Positions 27,281 through 35,334 of a stretch of DNA of 64,000 bases are shown here, in pieces. Within the stretch, counting starts at the first letter, position 1. Each line of letters begins with the position of its first letter. The DNA is from Nocardia pseudobrasiliensis NBRC 108224 (GTDB taxonomy: Bacteria > Actinomycetota > Actinomycetes > Mycobacteriales > Mycobacteriaceae): contig NZ_BDBS01000002.1 of NCBI RefSeq assembly GCF_001613105.1, positions 529,935-593,934 of the forward strand, written 5' to 3'. The notes under the pieces are model-generated. The model had not been told where the DNA came from and made no database searches. It saw nothing but the letters and a program-made list of their open reading frames with translations. The position numbers and the translations under genes are program-made.

Positions 27281-28450
27281 CTACTTGGTCGGAATGCGAT
27301 GCGGGACGAAGGTCGAACTGTCGTCGGTGATAAGTCCCGGCGTTTCGCGGATGCCCATTCCGGCGGCGGTATCGCCGACGATCCAGGCGCCGACCACCGG
27401 CCGCATACCGTCGAAATCGGGCAGCGGATCGAACATCTGATAGACGAAGCCCTCGTCGCCGTAGACGCCGCCGGTCGCGGTTTCCATGCCCGTGCCCACG
27501 ATCGTCATATTCGCGCCCTCGCGCCCGAGTTTGGGCTTGCGGATGTATTCGGTGAGCTCGTGCGGATCATCGATGTAGGCGGGCAGCAGATTCGGATGGC
27601 CCGGATACATCTCCCACAGCACCGCCAGCAGCGCCTTGTTCGACAGCATGGTCTTCCACAGCGGTTCGATCCAGGTGTGCTTGGGAATCGAATCGACCAC
27701 GCGCTTGCCGAAATCGTCGTCGAGGACCCACTCCCACGGATACAGCTTGAAGATCGACTGGATCGGCGCGTTGGCCAGATCCACGAATCGGTCCAGTTCG
27801 GTGTCCCAGCCGATTTCCTCGATGGGCAGCGCGATGGTGTCGAATCCGGCCTCGGCGGCGGTCTCCTGCATATAGGCGGTGGTGACATTGTCCTCACCGC
27901 TGGAATCGGCCGAGGACCATGTGAAGTGCAGTTCGGCCGTGGGCAGGTGATTCTCGCGCAGTTCGGTCCAGCGTTCGACGAGCTTCTCGTGCAGCGAATT
28001 CCACTGGTCGTCGCCGGGGTATTTGTCGGTCAGCCAGTGCCACTGCACGATCGCGGCCTCCAGCAGGGAGGTCGGAGTGTCGGCGTTGTATTCCAGCAGT
28101 TTCGCCGGGCCGCGGCCGTCGTAGCGCATATCGAAGCGGCCATAGATATAGGGATCCGAGCGCTGCCAGGATTCCTTGATCGGGCCCCAACTCCATTCCG
28201 GCAGGCCGAATTCGGCGAACCGCTCGGTGAGCACGATCTGCTCGCACGCCTGCAGGCACATCGAATGCAGCACCTCGACCTGGGCCTCCAGACCGAGGAT
28301 CTCGTCGAGATCGAATTCGTAGTGCACCGATTCGTCCCAGTACGGGCGCGGTTGGCCGTTCTGATCAACGCCCGGGGAGCCGTACACCAGCCCCTGATCG
28401 GCAATGATCCGCCGCCAGCTCGCTCGGGGCTGACTGCGTACCCGTCGCAC
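27281..28450 (-). CDS. Glutathionylspermidine synthase-like ATP-grasp protein (YgiC/YjfC-like)
   Basis: The 389-residue protein matches the C-terminal synthetase domain of E. coli Gss and the free-standing YgiC/YjfC proteins. It has GRFDMRYDGRGPAKLLEYNADTPTSLLE as the acidic ATP/Mg2+ region, KPKLGREGANMTIV as the ATP-grasp lysine loop, and VVGAWIVGD with GMGIRETP at the end. The amidase half of Gss is absent. Actinobacteria generally lack glutathione, so the natural substrate is probably another peptide or amine. The start overlaps the stop of the upstream YgiB-like gene by one base, so translation is coupled. Confidence 0.85.
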   Translation of the reverse strand: MRRVRSQPRASWRRIIADQGLVYGSPGVDQNGQPRPYWDESVHYEFDLDEILGLEAQVEVLHSMCLQACEQIVLTERFAEFGLPEWSWGPIKESWQRSDPYIYGRFDMRYDGRGPAKLLEYNADTPTSLLEAAIVQWHWLTDKYPGDDQWNSLHEKLVERWTELRENHLPTAELHFTWSSADSSGEDNVTTAYMQETAAEAGFDTIALPIEEIGWDTELDRFVDLANAPIQSIFKLYPWEWVLDDDFGKRVVDSIPKHTWIEPLWKTMLSNKALLAVLWEMYPGHPNLLPAYIDDPHELTEYIRKPKLGREGANMTIVGTGMETATGGVYGDEGFVYQMFDPLPDFDGMRPVVGAWIVGDTAAGMGIRETPGLITDDSSTFVPHRIPTK

Positions 28451-29451
28451 TAGGAACCTCCGCTCTTGGAGCTCGAACCGCCCGAGCTCGATCCGCTCTT
28501 GCTGCCCAGGCCGCCGCGTACGACCGTGCCGCTCTTGGTGGTCGTGGTGGCGTGGCTGGGCGCGATCGTGCTGCCGCCGGTGGGCGGGCGGCCGACCGTC
28601 TGATTGCCGCCGTAGTAGTAGCGGTACTGGTGACCGTTGTAGATGAAGATGCCCGGGATGTGCGGGCCGCCGCCGTAATAGCCGGGGCTCGAGGTGTAGG
28701 CGGCCTGCGCCACCTCGCAGTCCTGATCCGGGACGACCGTCTGATTGCCGTTGTCGTCGGTGATACAGGAAGCCGTCACCTCGTCCGGTGCCGTGATCGC
28801 CTGGTAGGCAAGGTAACCCGCACCCACCAGCGCGGCCACGCCGACCACCGCCGCACCCCCGATGAGCATCTTGTTGCGCCGCTTACGCTTCTCCTCGAGC
28901 GCCGCCTCGGCGGCCCGCTGCGCCTCTTCGGCGCGCTTCCGAGCCTTGTCGCGCGCCCGTGATTCCGCCAGCGTCGGCGGCCGCGGCTGCGTGACCCCCG
29001 CCTCCTGACGCTGCATACTCCCGCGCATCCGCCGCGGCGGCTCCTCGGGACCGTGCTCGCCGCCGGGATGCTCGCCTACAGGTTGTCCGCCCGCGAATTC
29101 GCTACCGGGCTGTGCGCCTGAGGTTCCGCTGTCTGGCTGTCCGCCCGCGAATTTGCCGCCGGGGCGTGCGCGCGAAGACTCGCTGTCCGATTGTCCGCCC
29201 GAGGGTTCGCTGCCGGGTTGTCCGCCCGCGAATTCGCCGCCCGGCCGTGTGCCCGCGGATTCGCCGGGGTGCTCACTCGCCCCGTGCACGGTCGGGTCCT
29301 GGCCCGGGAACAGGTTCGGCATGCCCGGCAGGGGGGCGGTGGGTTCCGGGTGGGCGGCCGACGGCGTTGTTGCCGAGGCGGATTCGGGGGGCTGTGGTGG
29401 GCCGCTCGAATCGGGGTTGTCGGGCCGGTTGCCGGAATTGTCAGTTGCCAA
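28450..29451 (-). CDS. DUF1190/YgiB-like protein with repetitive N-terminal tail
   Basis: The 333-residue protein has a low-complexity, acidic N-terminal half built from units such as GGQPGSE and GAQPGSE (about 50-130) and a charged helix RARDKARKRAEEAQRAAEAALEEKR. One membrane helix follows (about 195-217), then an outside domain with ASCITDDNGNQ, DQDCEVA and the C-terminal ATTTTKSGTVVRGGLGSKSG. That tail resembles the ATTTTVTRGGFG end of E. coli YgiB/YjfM (DUF1190), the usual partner of the glutathionylspermidine-synthase-like gene downstream. Function is unknown. Similarity is judged by eye and by gene order. Confidence 0.65.
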   Translation of the reverse strand: MATDNSGNRPDNPDSSGPPQPPESASATTPSAAHPEPTAPLPGMPNLFPGQDPTVHGASEHPGESAGTRPGGEFAGGQPGSEPSGGQSDSESSRARPGGKFAGGQPDSGTSGAQPGSEFAGGQPVGEHPGGEHGPEEPPRRMRGSMQRQEAGVTQPRPPTLAESRARDKARKRAEEAQRAAEAALEEKRKRRNKMLIGGAAVVGVAALVGAGYLAYQAITAPDEVTASCITDDNGNQTVVPDQDCEVAQAAYTSSPGYYGGGPHIPGIFIYNGHQYRYYYGGNQTVGRPPTGGSTIAPSHATTTTKSGTVVRGGLGSKSGSSSGGSSSKSGGS

Positions 29452-29475
29452 CGATCGACTCCCTGTTCCCCGCCG

Positions 29476-29754
29476 CTACCGTTCCTCGAAGCCGGTGAAA
29501 CCGCCTTGTGCGGCGCCCCAGTCTTCCACAACGAGATCCACTCGGCCAGGCGTGTTGCCGGACCGCAACAGTTCGAGCAGCCGCTCGCATCGCGCGCGCG
29601 GGCCCTCGGCGATGACGTGCACGCGGCCGTCGCTGGTGTTGCGGGCGTATCCCACCAGACCCTGCTCGAGCGCGCGCGAGCGGGTCCACCAGCGGAAGCC
29701 GACGCCCTGCACGAGCCCGTGCACCCATGCGCTCAACCGAATCGGATCGGCCAT
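29476..29754 (-). CDS. acyP: Acylphosphatase
   Basis: This 92-residue enzyme hydrolyses acyl phosphates such as carbamoyl phosphate and 1,3-bisphosphoglycerate. The signature VHGLVQGVGFRWWTRSRA supplies the phosphate-binding loop and catalytic Arg; GYARNTSDGRV holds the catalytic Asn. ATG 29754 shares one base with the stop of the OsmC gene (TGATG), so the two are coupled. In mycobacteria acyP lies between this OsmC gene and smc; here smc is about 31.6 kb away and on the opposite strand. Confidence 0.94.
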   Translation of the reverse strand: MADPIRLSAWVHGLVQGVGFRWWTRSRALEQGLVGYARNTSDGRVHVIAEGPRARCERLLELLRSGNTPGRVDLVVEDWGAAQGGFTGFEER

Positions 29755-30197
29755 CACGCGTCGATCTGGAACGACAGCGTCACCTTGGTTCCGGTCTGCA
29801 GCGTGCGGCCCACCGTGCACACCTTGTCGACGGCCCGCTGCACGGTCACCAGCAACCGCTCGCGCCCGGCCTCGTCGAGTTCGCTCAGATCGAGTTCGAC
29901 CACCTCGTCGAGCTGCGGGTAGACCTCGTTCTCGCGATCGGCCGCACCCGACACCCGGATCGTCACGTCGTAGCTGTCGCCGAGCCGATTCGACAGCGGA
30001 AAGTCGGTGCTCATGCCGGTACAGGCCGCCAGCGCGATCTTGAGCAGCTCACCGGGAGTGAACACGCCCTCGATGCCTTCGGAACCGACCAGCACCTCCG
30101 CGCCGCGCGAACTGCGCCCGGTATAGCGCCGGGCGCCGGTGCGCTCGACCCACAGCGTGGTCGGCGACGAAGTGGATGCAGCGGTCTGTTCAGCCAT
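29754..30197 (-). CDS. OsmC family thiol peroxidase
   Basis: This 147-residue OsmC/Ohr-family protein likely reduces organic hydroperoxides. Both conserved cysteines are present: C59 in LAACTGMST and C127 in VDKVCTVGRTL. The domain begins with VERTGARRYTGRSSRGAEVLVG. ATG 30197 is the family start; upstream codons in frame lack support. It is co-transcribed with acyP by overlap, a pair also found in mycobacteria next to mutM. It is divergent from the P450 gene, with a gap of about 100 bases. Confidence 0.9.
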   Translation of the reverse strand: MAEQTAASTSSPTTLWVERTGARRYTGRSSRGAEVLVGSEGIEGVFTPGELLKIALAACTGMSTDFPLSNRLGDSYDVTIRVSGAADRENEVYPQLDEVVELDLSELDEAGRERLLVTVQRAVDKVCTVGRTLQTGTKVTLSFQIDA

Positions 30198-30300
30198 ACC
30201 CCGATCCTGCCATTGGCTCAGGACCGGTGCGCAGCCGTCCCTTTCCCGGTCTCCGGGGCATTCCCGCCACAAGGACGCGGTGATGACGTATAGCTGATCC

Positions 30301-31491
30301 GTGACCGTCGATATCTACGACCCAGACCTGTACGTCGACGGGCCGATCCACGAGATATTCGCCGATCTGCGCCGAGCCGGACCGGTGCACTGGCAGGACA
30401 TGCCCGGCGAACCCGGTTACTGGGCCGTGCTCACCCATCGTGAACTCGTCCACGTCGCCCGCAATCCGCGCTTGTTCTCCGCCGAGCGCGCGGGCGTTCT
30501 GCTGGAGAATCCGCCCCCGAAGCGCCTCGAGCGCAGCCGCAGCATGTTGCTGATGATGGATCCGCCCCGGCACACCGTCTACCGCAAGCCGCTGGCCGGA
30601 CATTTCACCACCCGCGTGATCGGCCGCCTCGAGGAGCGGGTGCGCGAGTTGACTCGGCGGCTGCTGGACGAGGTGGACGGCACGGTCGAATTCGTGCACG
30701 AGGTGGCGGGTGTGCTGCCCAGTCAGGTGGTCGGCGGGCTGTTCGGGATCCCGGAGGCGGATTGGCCGCTGATTCGTCGTTGGGCCGAACAGTCCACGAG
30801 CTCACAGGATCCCGAGCTGGTCGGCGACCTGGATCCGGCGGCCGAGCTCAGTGCCATGGCCGGTTATGCGATCGAGTTCGCGAGGAGTCGCCGCGCCGAC
30901 TCGCACCCGCGCGATGACCTGACGAGTCTCGTCCTGTCCGGCAGCTTCGGCGGAAAACCCATGTCGGAGCTGGAATTCGGCGGCTTCTTCACCCAACTGG
31001 TGACCGCGGGCAACGACACCACCAAAACCATGCTGTCCTCGGGCCTGCGCCTGCTACTGGATCACCCCGATCAACTCCGCGAGCTCCGCGCCGATCCGAG
31101 CCTGATTCCCGGTGCGGTGGAAGAGATTCTGCGCTACGCCAATCCGCTGCACTACTTCCGCCGCACCGCGACCATCGATACCGAACTGGGCGGCGTACCG
31201 ATTCGAGTGGGCGACAAGGTCGCCATGTGGTACACCTCCGCCAACCGTGACGAGTCCGTCTTCACCGATCCGCAGCGCTTCGACATCCACCGAAATCCCA
31301 ACCCGCACCTGTCCTTCGGCACCGCGCACCACTTCTGTCTCGGTGTGCATCTGGCCCGATTGGAGGGCCGGGTGTTCTTCGAGGAACTGCTGCGCGCCTT
31401 CACCGTCGTCGAATCGGCCGGATCCGCGCGGCGGATCCGCTCCAACCTCGTCAACGGCCTGAAAACGCTGCCGATCCATGTGACGCGCTGA
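30301..31491 (+). CDS. Cytochrome P450
   Basis: This 396-residue class-I bacterial P450 has the I-helix oxygen-activation motif TAGNDTTKT, the K-helix ExxR in EEILRYANP, and the heme loop LSFGTAHHFCLGVHLAR with the thiolate C346. The RDE-type segment MWYTSANRDESVF and the H-helix region resemble the CYP124/CYP125/CYP142 group, which oxidises sterol or branched lipid tails; the substrate cannot be assigned from sequence. No ferredoxin or reductase gene is adjacent. It starts at GTG 30301 and converges on kdpE with a three-base gap. Confidence 0.92.
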   Translation: MTVDIYDPDLYVDGPIHEIFADLRRAGPVHWQDMPGEPGYWAVLTHRELVHVARNPRLFSAERAGVLLENPPPKRLERSRSMLLMMDPPRHTVYRKPLAGHFTTRVIGRLEERVRELTRRLLDEVDGTVEFVHEVAGVLPSQVVGGLFGIPEADWPLIRRWAEQSTSSQDPELVGDLDPAAELSAMAGYAIEFARSRRADSHPRDDLTSLVLSGSFGGKPMSELEFGGFFTQLVTAGNDTTKTMLSSGLRLLLDHPDQLRELRADPSLIPGAVEEILRYANPLHYFRRTATIDTELGGVPIRVGDKVAMWYTSANRDESVFTDPQRFDIHRNPNPHLSFGTAHHFCLGVHLARLEGRVFFEELLRAFTVVESAGSARRIRSNLVNGLKTLPIHVTR

Positions 31492-31494
31492 GGG

Positions 31495-32226
31495 TCACGA
31501 CTGGAAGCGATACCCCATCCCGGCCTCGGTGAGCAGATGCTTCGGATGTGAGGGATCGTCCTCGAGCTTGCGGCGCAACTGGGCGAGATAGACACGCAGA
31601 TAATGGGTTTCGGTCGCATACGACGGACCCCACACCTCGCGCAGCAGTTCCCGCCGCCCCACCAGCTTGCCCTGATTGCGCACCAGCATCTCCAGCACGC
31701 CCCATTCGGTGGGCGTCAGATGGATGTCCTGGCCGTGTTTGGTGACCTTCTTGGCCGCGAGATCGACGGTGAACGAGGAGGTTTCGACGACCGGATCGGC
31801 GCTGTCGCCGACCGTGGCCGAGCGGCGTACGGCCGCGCGCAGCCGAGCCAGCAACTCGTCCATGCCGAACGGCTTGGTCACATAGTCGTCGGCGCCCGCG
31901 TCGAGGGCCTCCACCTTGTCACCGGAATCGGTGCGCGCCGACAGCACGATCACCGGCGCCTGACTCCAACCGCGCAATCCGGCCAGCACATCGATCCCGT
32001 CCATATCGGGCAGGCCGAGATCGAGCACCACCACATCCGGATGCTTCTCCGCTGCGGCGCGCAGGGCCGCGGCGCCGGTGGAGGCGGTGATGACCTCGTA
32101 CCCCCGCACCGACAGATTGATGCGCAGCGCCCGCAGGATCTGCGGCTCGTCGTCGACCACGAGCACCCTCGTCGACGCGGCCTGGGCCTGGTCGCGTTCG
32201 CGAGGTCCTATCGCCGGTGTCGTCAC
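31495..32226 (-). CDS. kdpE: Response regulator KdpE
   Basis: This 243-residue OmpR/PhoB-type regulator of K+ uptake has a receiver domain (VLVVDDEP, phospho-acceptor D69 in VVLDLGLPD, conserved Thr/Ser region VLSAR, Lys in YVTKPF) and a winged-helix DNA-binding domain (LTPTEWGVLEMLVRNQG to ETHYLRVYLAQLRRKLE). An N-terminal extension of about 20 residues precedes the receiver. It overlaps the kdpD stop by four bases, so it is coupled to the kinase. The likely target is the divergent kdpFABC promoter region, where repeated TTGACG half-sites are seen. Confidence 0.95.
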   Translation of the reverse strand: MTTPAIGPRERDQAQAASTRVLVVDDEPQILRALRINLSVRGYEVITASTGAAALRAAAEKHPDVVVLDLGLPDMDGIDVLAGLRGWSQAPVIVLSARTDSGDKVEALDAGADDYVTKPFGMDELLARLRAAVRRSATVGDSADPVVETSSFTVDLAAKKVTKHGQDIHLTPTEWGVLEMLVRNQGKLVGRRELLREVWGPSYATETHYLRVYLAQLRRKLEDDPSHPKHLLTEAGMGYRFQS

Positions 32227-34730
32227 CCGTTCTCCTGTTCCTGTTGATCGGCCGGCAGATCTATCACCATCGTCAGCCCCCCGCCGGGCGTCGGCTCGGC
32301 GTGGACCGTGCCGCCCATGGCCTCGACGAAGCCCCGCACCACCGACAGTCCCAACCCCACGCCGGTGGAGTTGTCCCGGTCGCCGAGGCGCTGGAACGGC
32401 TCGAACAGCTGGTCTTCCAGGCCGGTGGGCACGCCGGGACCGTAATCGACGACGGTAATCGACACGCGGTCACGGGTGCGTTCGGCGGTCACCCGAATCG
32501 GCGTGTCGCCGGGGGAGTAGCGCAGGGCGTTATCGATGAGGTTGGCCAGCACCCGCTCGAGCAGGCCGCTGTCGGCGCGCACGGCGATGCTGTCCACCTC
32601 GACCTTGACCCGATCGACCGCGGCGCGACGCAGCCCGCGCGTGCCCATGGTGACACCGACGACCGCGCGATTGACCACCTCTTCCAGATACACCCGCTTC
32701 AGTTGCGGTTTCACCACGCCGACTGCCAGGCGCGAGGAGTCGAGCAGATTGCCGACCAGGCCGGTGAGCTGATCGACGGATTCCTCGATGGTCTCCAGCA
32801 ATTCGGCGGTGTCCTCGGGGGAGAACTCGACATCGTCGCTGCGCAGGCTCGACACCGCGGCCTTGGCCCCGGCCAGCGGCGTGCGCAGATCGTGGCTGAC
32901 CGCCGACAGCAGGGCGCGGCGCAGCCGGTCGGTTTCGAGCACTCCGGCCGCGGCCTGCGCCTCGTCGGCCAGCTGCCGCTGTCGCACCAGACCCGCCGCC
33001 TGGTTGGCGACCGCGCCGAGGACCAGGCGATCGGCCGGGGTGAGCGAGCGGCCGTTGAGCAGTAACCAGTGCTCGTCGTCACCGGCCTCGACGGCGGTAT
33101 CGGCATCGGCGACGCGGCGTGCCGGTTCCTCGCCCACACAGGCCAGCACCTCGTCGGCGGTGACGAAGCTGGCGGCCCGCTGACCGTAGGTCTCGCGGGC
33201 GCGTTCGAGCAGATCGTGCAGATCCGCGCCGTGTAGAACCGCGCCCGCGAAAACGGTCAGCAGTTCGGCCTGGCGCGAGGCCTGCCGCGCCTCGCGGGCG
33301 CGCTTGGCCGAGATGTCGACCAGCGCGGCGACCGCGACCGCGACCATGGCCATCACCACGATGGTCAGAAAATTGTTCAGCTCGGCGATGGTCAGGCTGT
33401 GCCGCGGGGCGACGAAGAACCAATTCAGCAGGACCCCGCCGAGAATCGCCGACAGCGCGGCGGGCGCGACGCCGCCGAGCAGCGATACCGCGATCACGCC
33501 GATGAAATACAGCGCGCTCTCGCCGTCCAGGTCGAGATGGTTGTCCAGCCAGAAATAGCAGATAGCGGTGATGAACGACGGCACGAGTATGCCGGGCAGC
33601 CACGACGAGATCCGGCGTTCCCTCGGGCTCAGTGACGACCAGCGGAATCCGCGCTTGGCCTCCTCGTGGGTGACCATGTGCACATCGATCTTTCCCGACA
33701 TCTGCACCACCGTCGATCCGATGCCCTCATCGAGAATGCGCGCCCAGCGCGAGCGCCGGGATGTGCCGAGCACCAGCTGGGTCGCATTTACCTGCCGGGC
33801 GAAATCCAGCAGTGCGCTGGGCACATCCTCCCCGGTGACGGTGTGCAGACTCGCGCCGAGACTGTTGGCCAGATCGCGCAGCCGGGTCAGCCGCTGCGGC
33901 GAGACGCCGACCAGACCGTCGCCGCGCACCACATGCACCACGATCAGATCGGCGCTGGATTTGGTGGCGATGCGGCTGGCGCGGCGCACGATCGTCTCCG
34001 ATTCCGGCCCGCCGGTCACCGCCACCACGACGCGCTCGCGCGCCTCCCACATATCGGTGATCTTGTGATCGGCGCGATATTTCGCCAGCGCCGAGTCGAC
34101 CTGATCGGCCAACCACAACAGCGCCAATTCCCGCAGCGCCGTGAGGTTTCCGGGCCGGAAGTAATTGCGCAGCGCCGCGTCCACCTTTTCGGCGGCGTAG
34201 ACGTTGCCGTGGGACATCCTGCGCCGCAACGCCTCCGGCGTGATGTCGACGAGTTCCACCTGATCCGCCCCGCGAACCACCCAGTCCGGCACCGTTTCCC
34301 GCTGCGCCACGCCGGTGATCTGCTCGACGACGTCGTTGAGGCTCTCCAGATGCTGCACATTCACCGTGGAGATGACATCTATTCCGGCGTCGAGGATTTC
34401 GTGCACATCCTGCCAGCGCTTCTCGTGTTTGGAGCCGGGGACATTGGTATGCGCGAGTTCATCGATCAGTACGACGGCGGGTTTGCGTCGCAGGACCGCC
34501 TCGACATCGAGCTCGAGCATGGCCGCGCCGCGATAGGTCATCGACTTCTGCGGAATTCGCTCGATACCCTCGAGCAGTTCCGCGGTCTTCTTCCGACCGT
34601 GCGTCTCCACCACCGCGGCCACCACATCGCGGCTGCGTTCGAGCCGCCGATGGGCCTCGGAGAGCATCGCGAAGGTTTTGCCCACACCCGGGGCCGCGCC
34701 GAGGTAGATGCGTAATTGGCCGCGTTTCAC
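32223..34730 (-). CDS. kdpD: Sensor histidine kinase KdpD
   Basis: This 835-residue membrane sensor of K+ limitation and osmotic stress has the N-terminal KdpD domain with Walker A GAAPGVGKT (11-19) and DELAHTNVPGSKHEKRWQD, then a universal-stress-protein-like domain (about 230-370). Four clustered membrane helices lie at about 395-490, followed by a GAF-like linker, HisKA with AVSHDLRTPLAGAK, and HATPase (NLIDNALRYSP, DYGPGVP, GVGLGLSVVRG). Length is slightly below E. coli KdpD (894) and typical for actinobacteria. It overlaps a small upstream membrane gene by four bases. Confidence 0.96.
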   Translation of the reverse strand: MKRGQLRIYLGAAPGVGKTFAMLSEAHRRLERSRDVVAAVVETHGRKKTAELLEGIERIPQKSMTYRGAAMLELDVEAVLRRKPAVVLIDELAHTNVPGSKHEKRWQDVHEILDAGIDVISTVNVQHLESLNDVVEQITGVAQRETVPDWVVRGADQVELVDITPEALRRRMSHGNVYAAEKVDAALRNYFRPGNLTALRELALLWLADQVDSALAKYRADHKITDMWEARERVVVAVTGGPESETIVRRASRIATKSSADLIVVHVVRGDGLVGVSPQRLTRLRDLANSLGASLHTVTGEDVPSALLDFARQVNATQLVLGTSRRSRWARILDEGIGSTVVQMSGKIDVHMVTHEEAKRGFRWSSLSPRERRISSWLPGILVPSFITAICYFWLDNHLDLDGESALYFIGVIAVSLLGGVAPAALSAILGGVLLNWFFVAPRHSLTIAELNNFLTIVVMAMVAVAVAALVDISAKRAREARQASRQAELLTVFAGAVLHGADLHDLLERARETYGQRAASFVTADEVLACVGEEPARRVADADTAVEAGDDEHWLLLNGRSLTPADRLVLGAVANQAAGLVRQRQLADEAQAAAGVLETDRLRRALLSAVSHDLRTPLAGAKAAVSSLRSDDVEFSPEDTAELLETIEESVDQLTGLVGNLLDSSRLAVGVVKPQLKRVYLEEVVNRAVVGVTMGTRGLRRAAVDRVKVEVDSIAVRADSGLLERVLANLIDNALRYSPGDTPIRVTAERTRDRVSITVVDYGPGVPTGLEDQLFEPFQRLGDRDNSTGVGLGLSVVRGFVEAMGGTVHAEPTPGGGLTMVIDLPADQQEQENG

Positions 34731-34894
34731 TCGTCCATCATCGCGCGTGCGGACGGTCGTGAGTCCCGCGGCACGCGCACCTCGGTCGGGTTGCCCGCGT
34801 TGGCGAGCACACGCAGGATCAGCGCGCAGGCCAGGAAGCCGAGTATCACACTCAGCGTGACCGCGAAGTCCGGCACTTCTTCTCCCTCCGACAT
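34727..34894 (-). CDS. Small membrane protein upstream of kdpD
   Basis: A 55-codon open frame from ATG 34894 overlaps the kdpD start by four bases, so translational coupling is likely. The protein starts MSEGEEVPDF, has one hydrophobic helix (AVTLSVILGFLACALILRVLANAG) and ends in a basic, proline-containing tail. I do not recognise a family. Its position suggests an accessory of the KdpD sensor or of the kdpF group, but this is inference. Longer in-frame starts to 35020 exist but run into the putative operator. Confidence 0.55.
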   Translation of the reverse strand: MSEGEEVPDFAVTLSVILGFLACALILRVLANAGNPTEVRVPRDSRPSARAMMDE

Positions 34895-34967
34895 CGATTG
34901 CCGGTCACCCGGATGCCGCGACCGAACAACACACTGTGCCCGGCGGGAAAGCTGCCGCTCGGCATCG

Positions 34968-35005
34968 TTGACGCTTTCTTGACGCGATTCGCGCGTACCT
35001 TGACG
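34968..35005. promoter_or_regulatory. Candidate KdpE operator (TTGACG repeats)
   Basis: Three copies of TTGACG occur at 34968, 34979 and 35000, spaced 11 and 21 bases, that is one and two helical turns. This phasing is typical of OmpR-family direct-repeat sites. They lie in the divergent region between the kdpDE side and kdpFABC. A fourth TTGACG is at 35103. Confidence 0.5.
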
Positions 35006-35164
35006 TCCTGGAGACGACACACTGGGAACACCCGTAAGTGGGCCGTCAATGCGGGCCCGGGAGACGATAAGAAGGCGTTAACGGCACTCTTTTCGACAAA
35101 TTTTGACGCTGTACTCACTGCGGCGCATCAGGGTGCGTCGTAATCGAAGAGAGGTTTTCCACCC

Positions 35165-35248
35165 ATGTCTGTCGTGGTGTTCACACTGCTGACCGTGGCG
35201 ATCTTCGCTGTGTTCGGCCTGATCCAACGGGGGTTGGAGCGGCTGTGA
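35165..35248 (+). CDS. Membrane micropeptide preceding kdpF
   Basis: An open frame of 27 codons, ATG 35165 to TGA 35248, encodes a single hydrophobic helix (MSVVVFTLLTVAIFAVFGL) with a basic end QRGLERL. GAGAGG at 35149-35154 is a plausible ribosome-binding site, ten bases away. Its stop overlaps the kdpF GTG as GTGA. I recall similar short frames before kdpF in actinobacteria, so it is probably a real component or regulator of the Kdp complex. Confidence 0.6.
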   Translation: MSVVVFTLLTVAIFAVFGLIQRGLERL

Positions 35249-35331
35249 CGGCGAACATCATCGGTCTCGTGCTGGCCGTCGCGGTCGCCGTCTATCTGGT
35301 GGCCGCACTGCTGTACCCGGAAAGGTTCTAG
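35245..35331 (+). CDS. kdpF: K+-transporting ATPase subunit KdpF
   Basis: This 28-residue single-helix membrane peptide begins VTANIIGLVLAVAVAVYLVA and ends ALLYPERF, the usual KdpF ending (LxxPExF). KdpF stabilises the KdpABC complex. The GTG start overlaps the preceding micropeptide stop by three bases, and kdpA follows after three bases. It is too short for most gene finders but the pattern is unmistakable. Confidence 0.88.
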   Translation: MTANIIGLVLAVAVAVYLVAALLYPERF

Positions 35332-35334
35332 TAG

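Noticed and set aside
34895..35164. Possible c-di-AMP (ydaO-type) riboswitch upstream of kdp
   Set aside because: Looked for the conserved core and stems; only phased TTGACG repeats and no matching aptamer were found.
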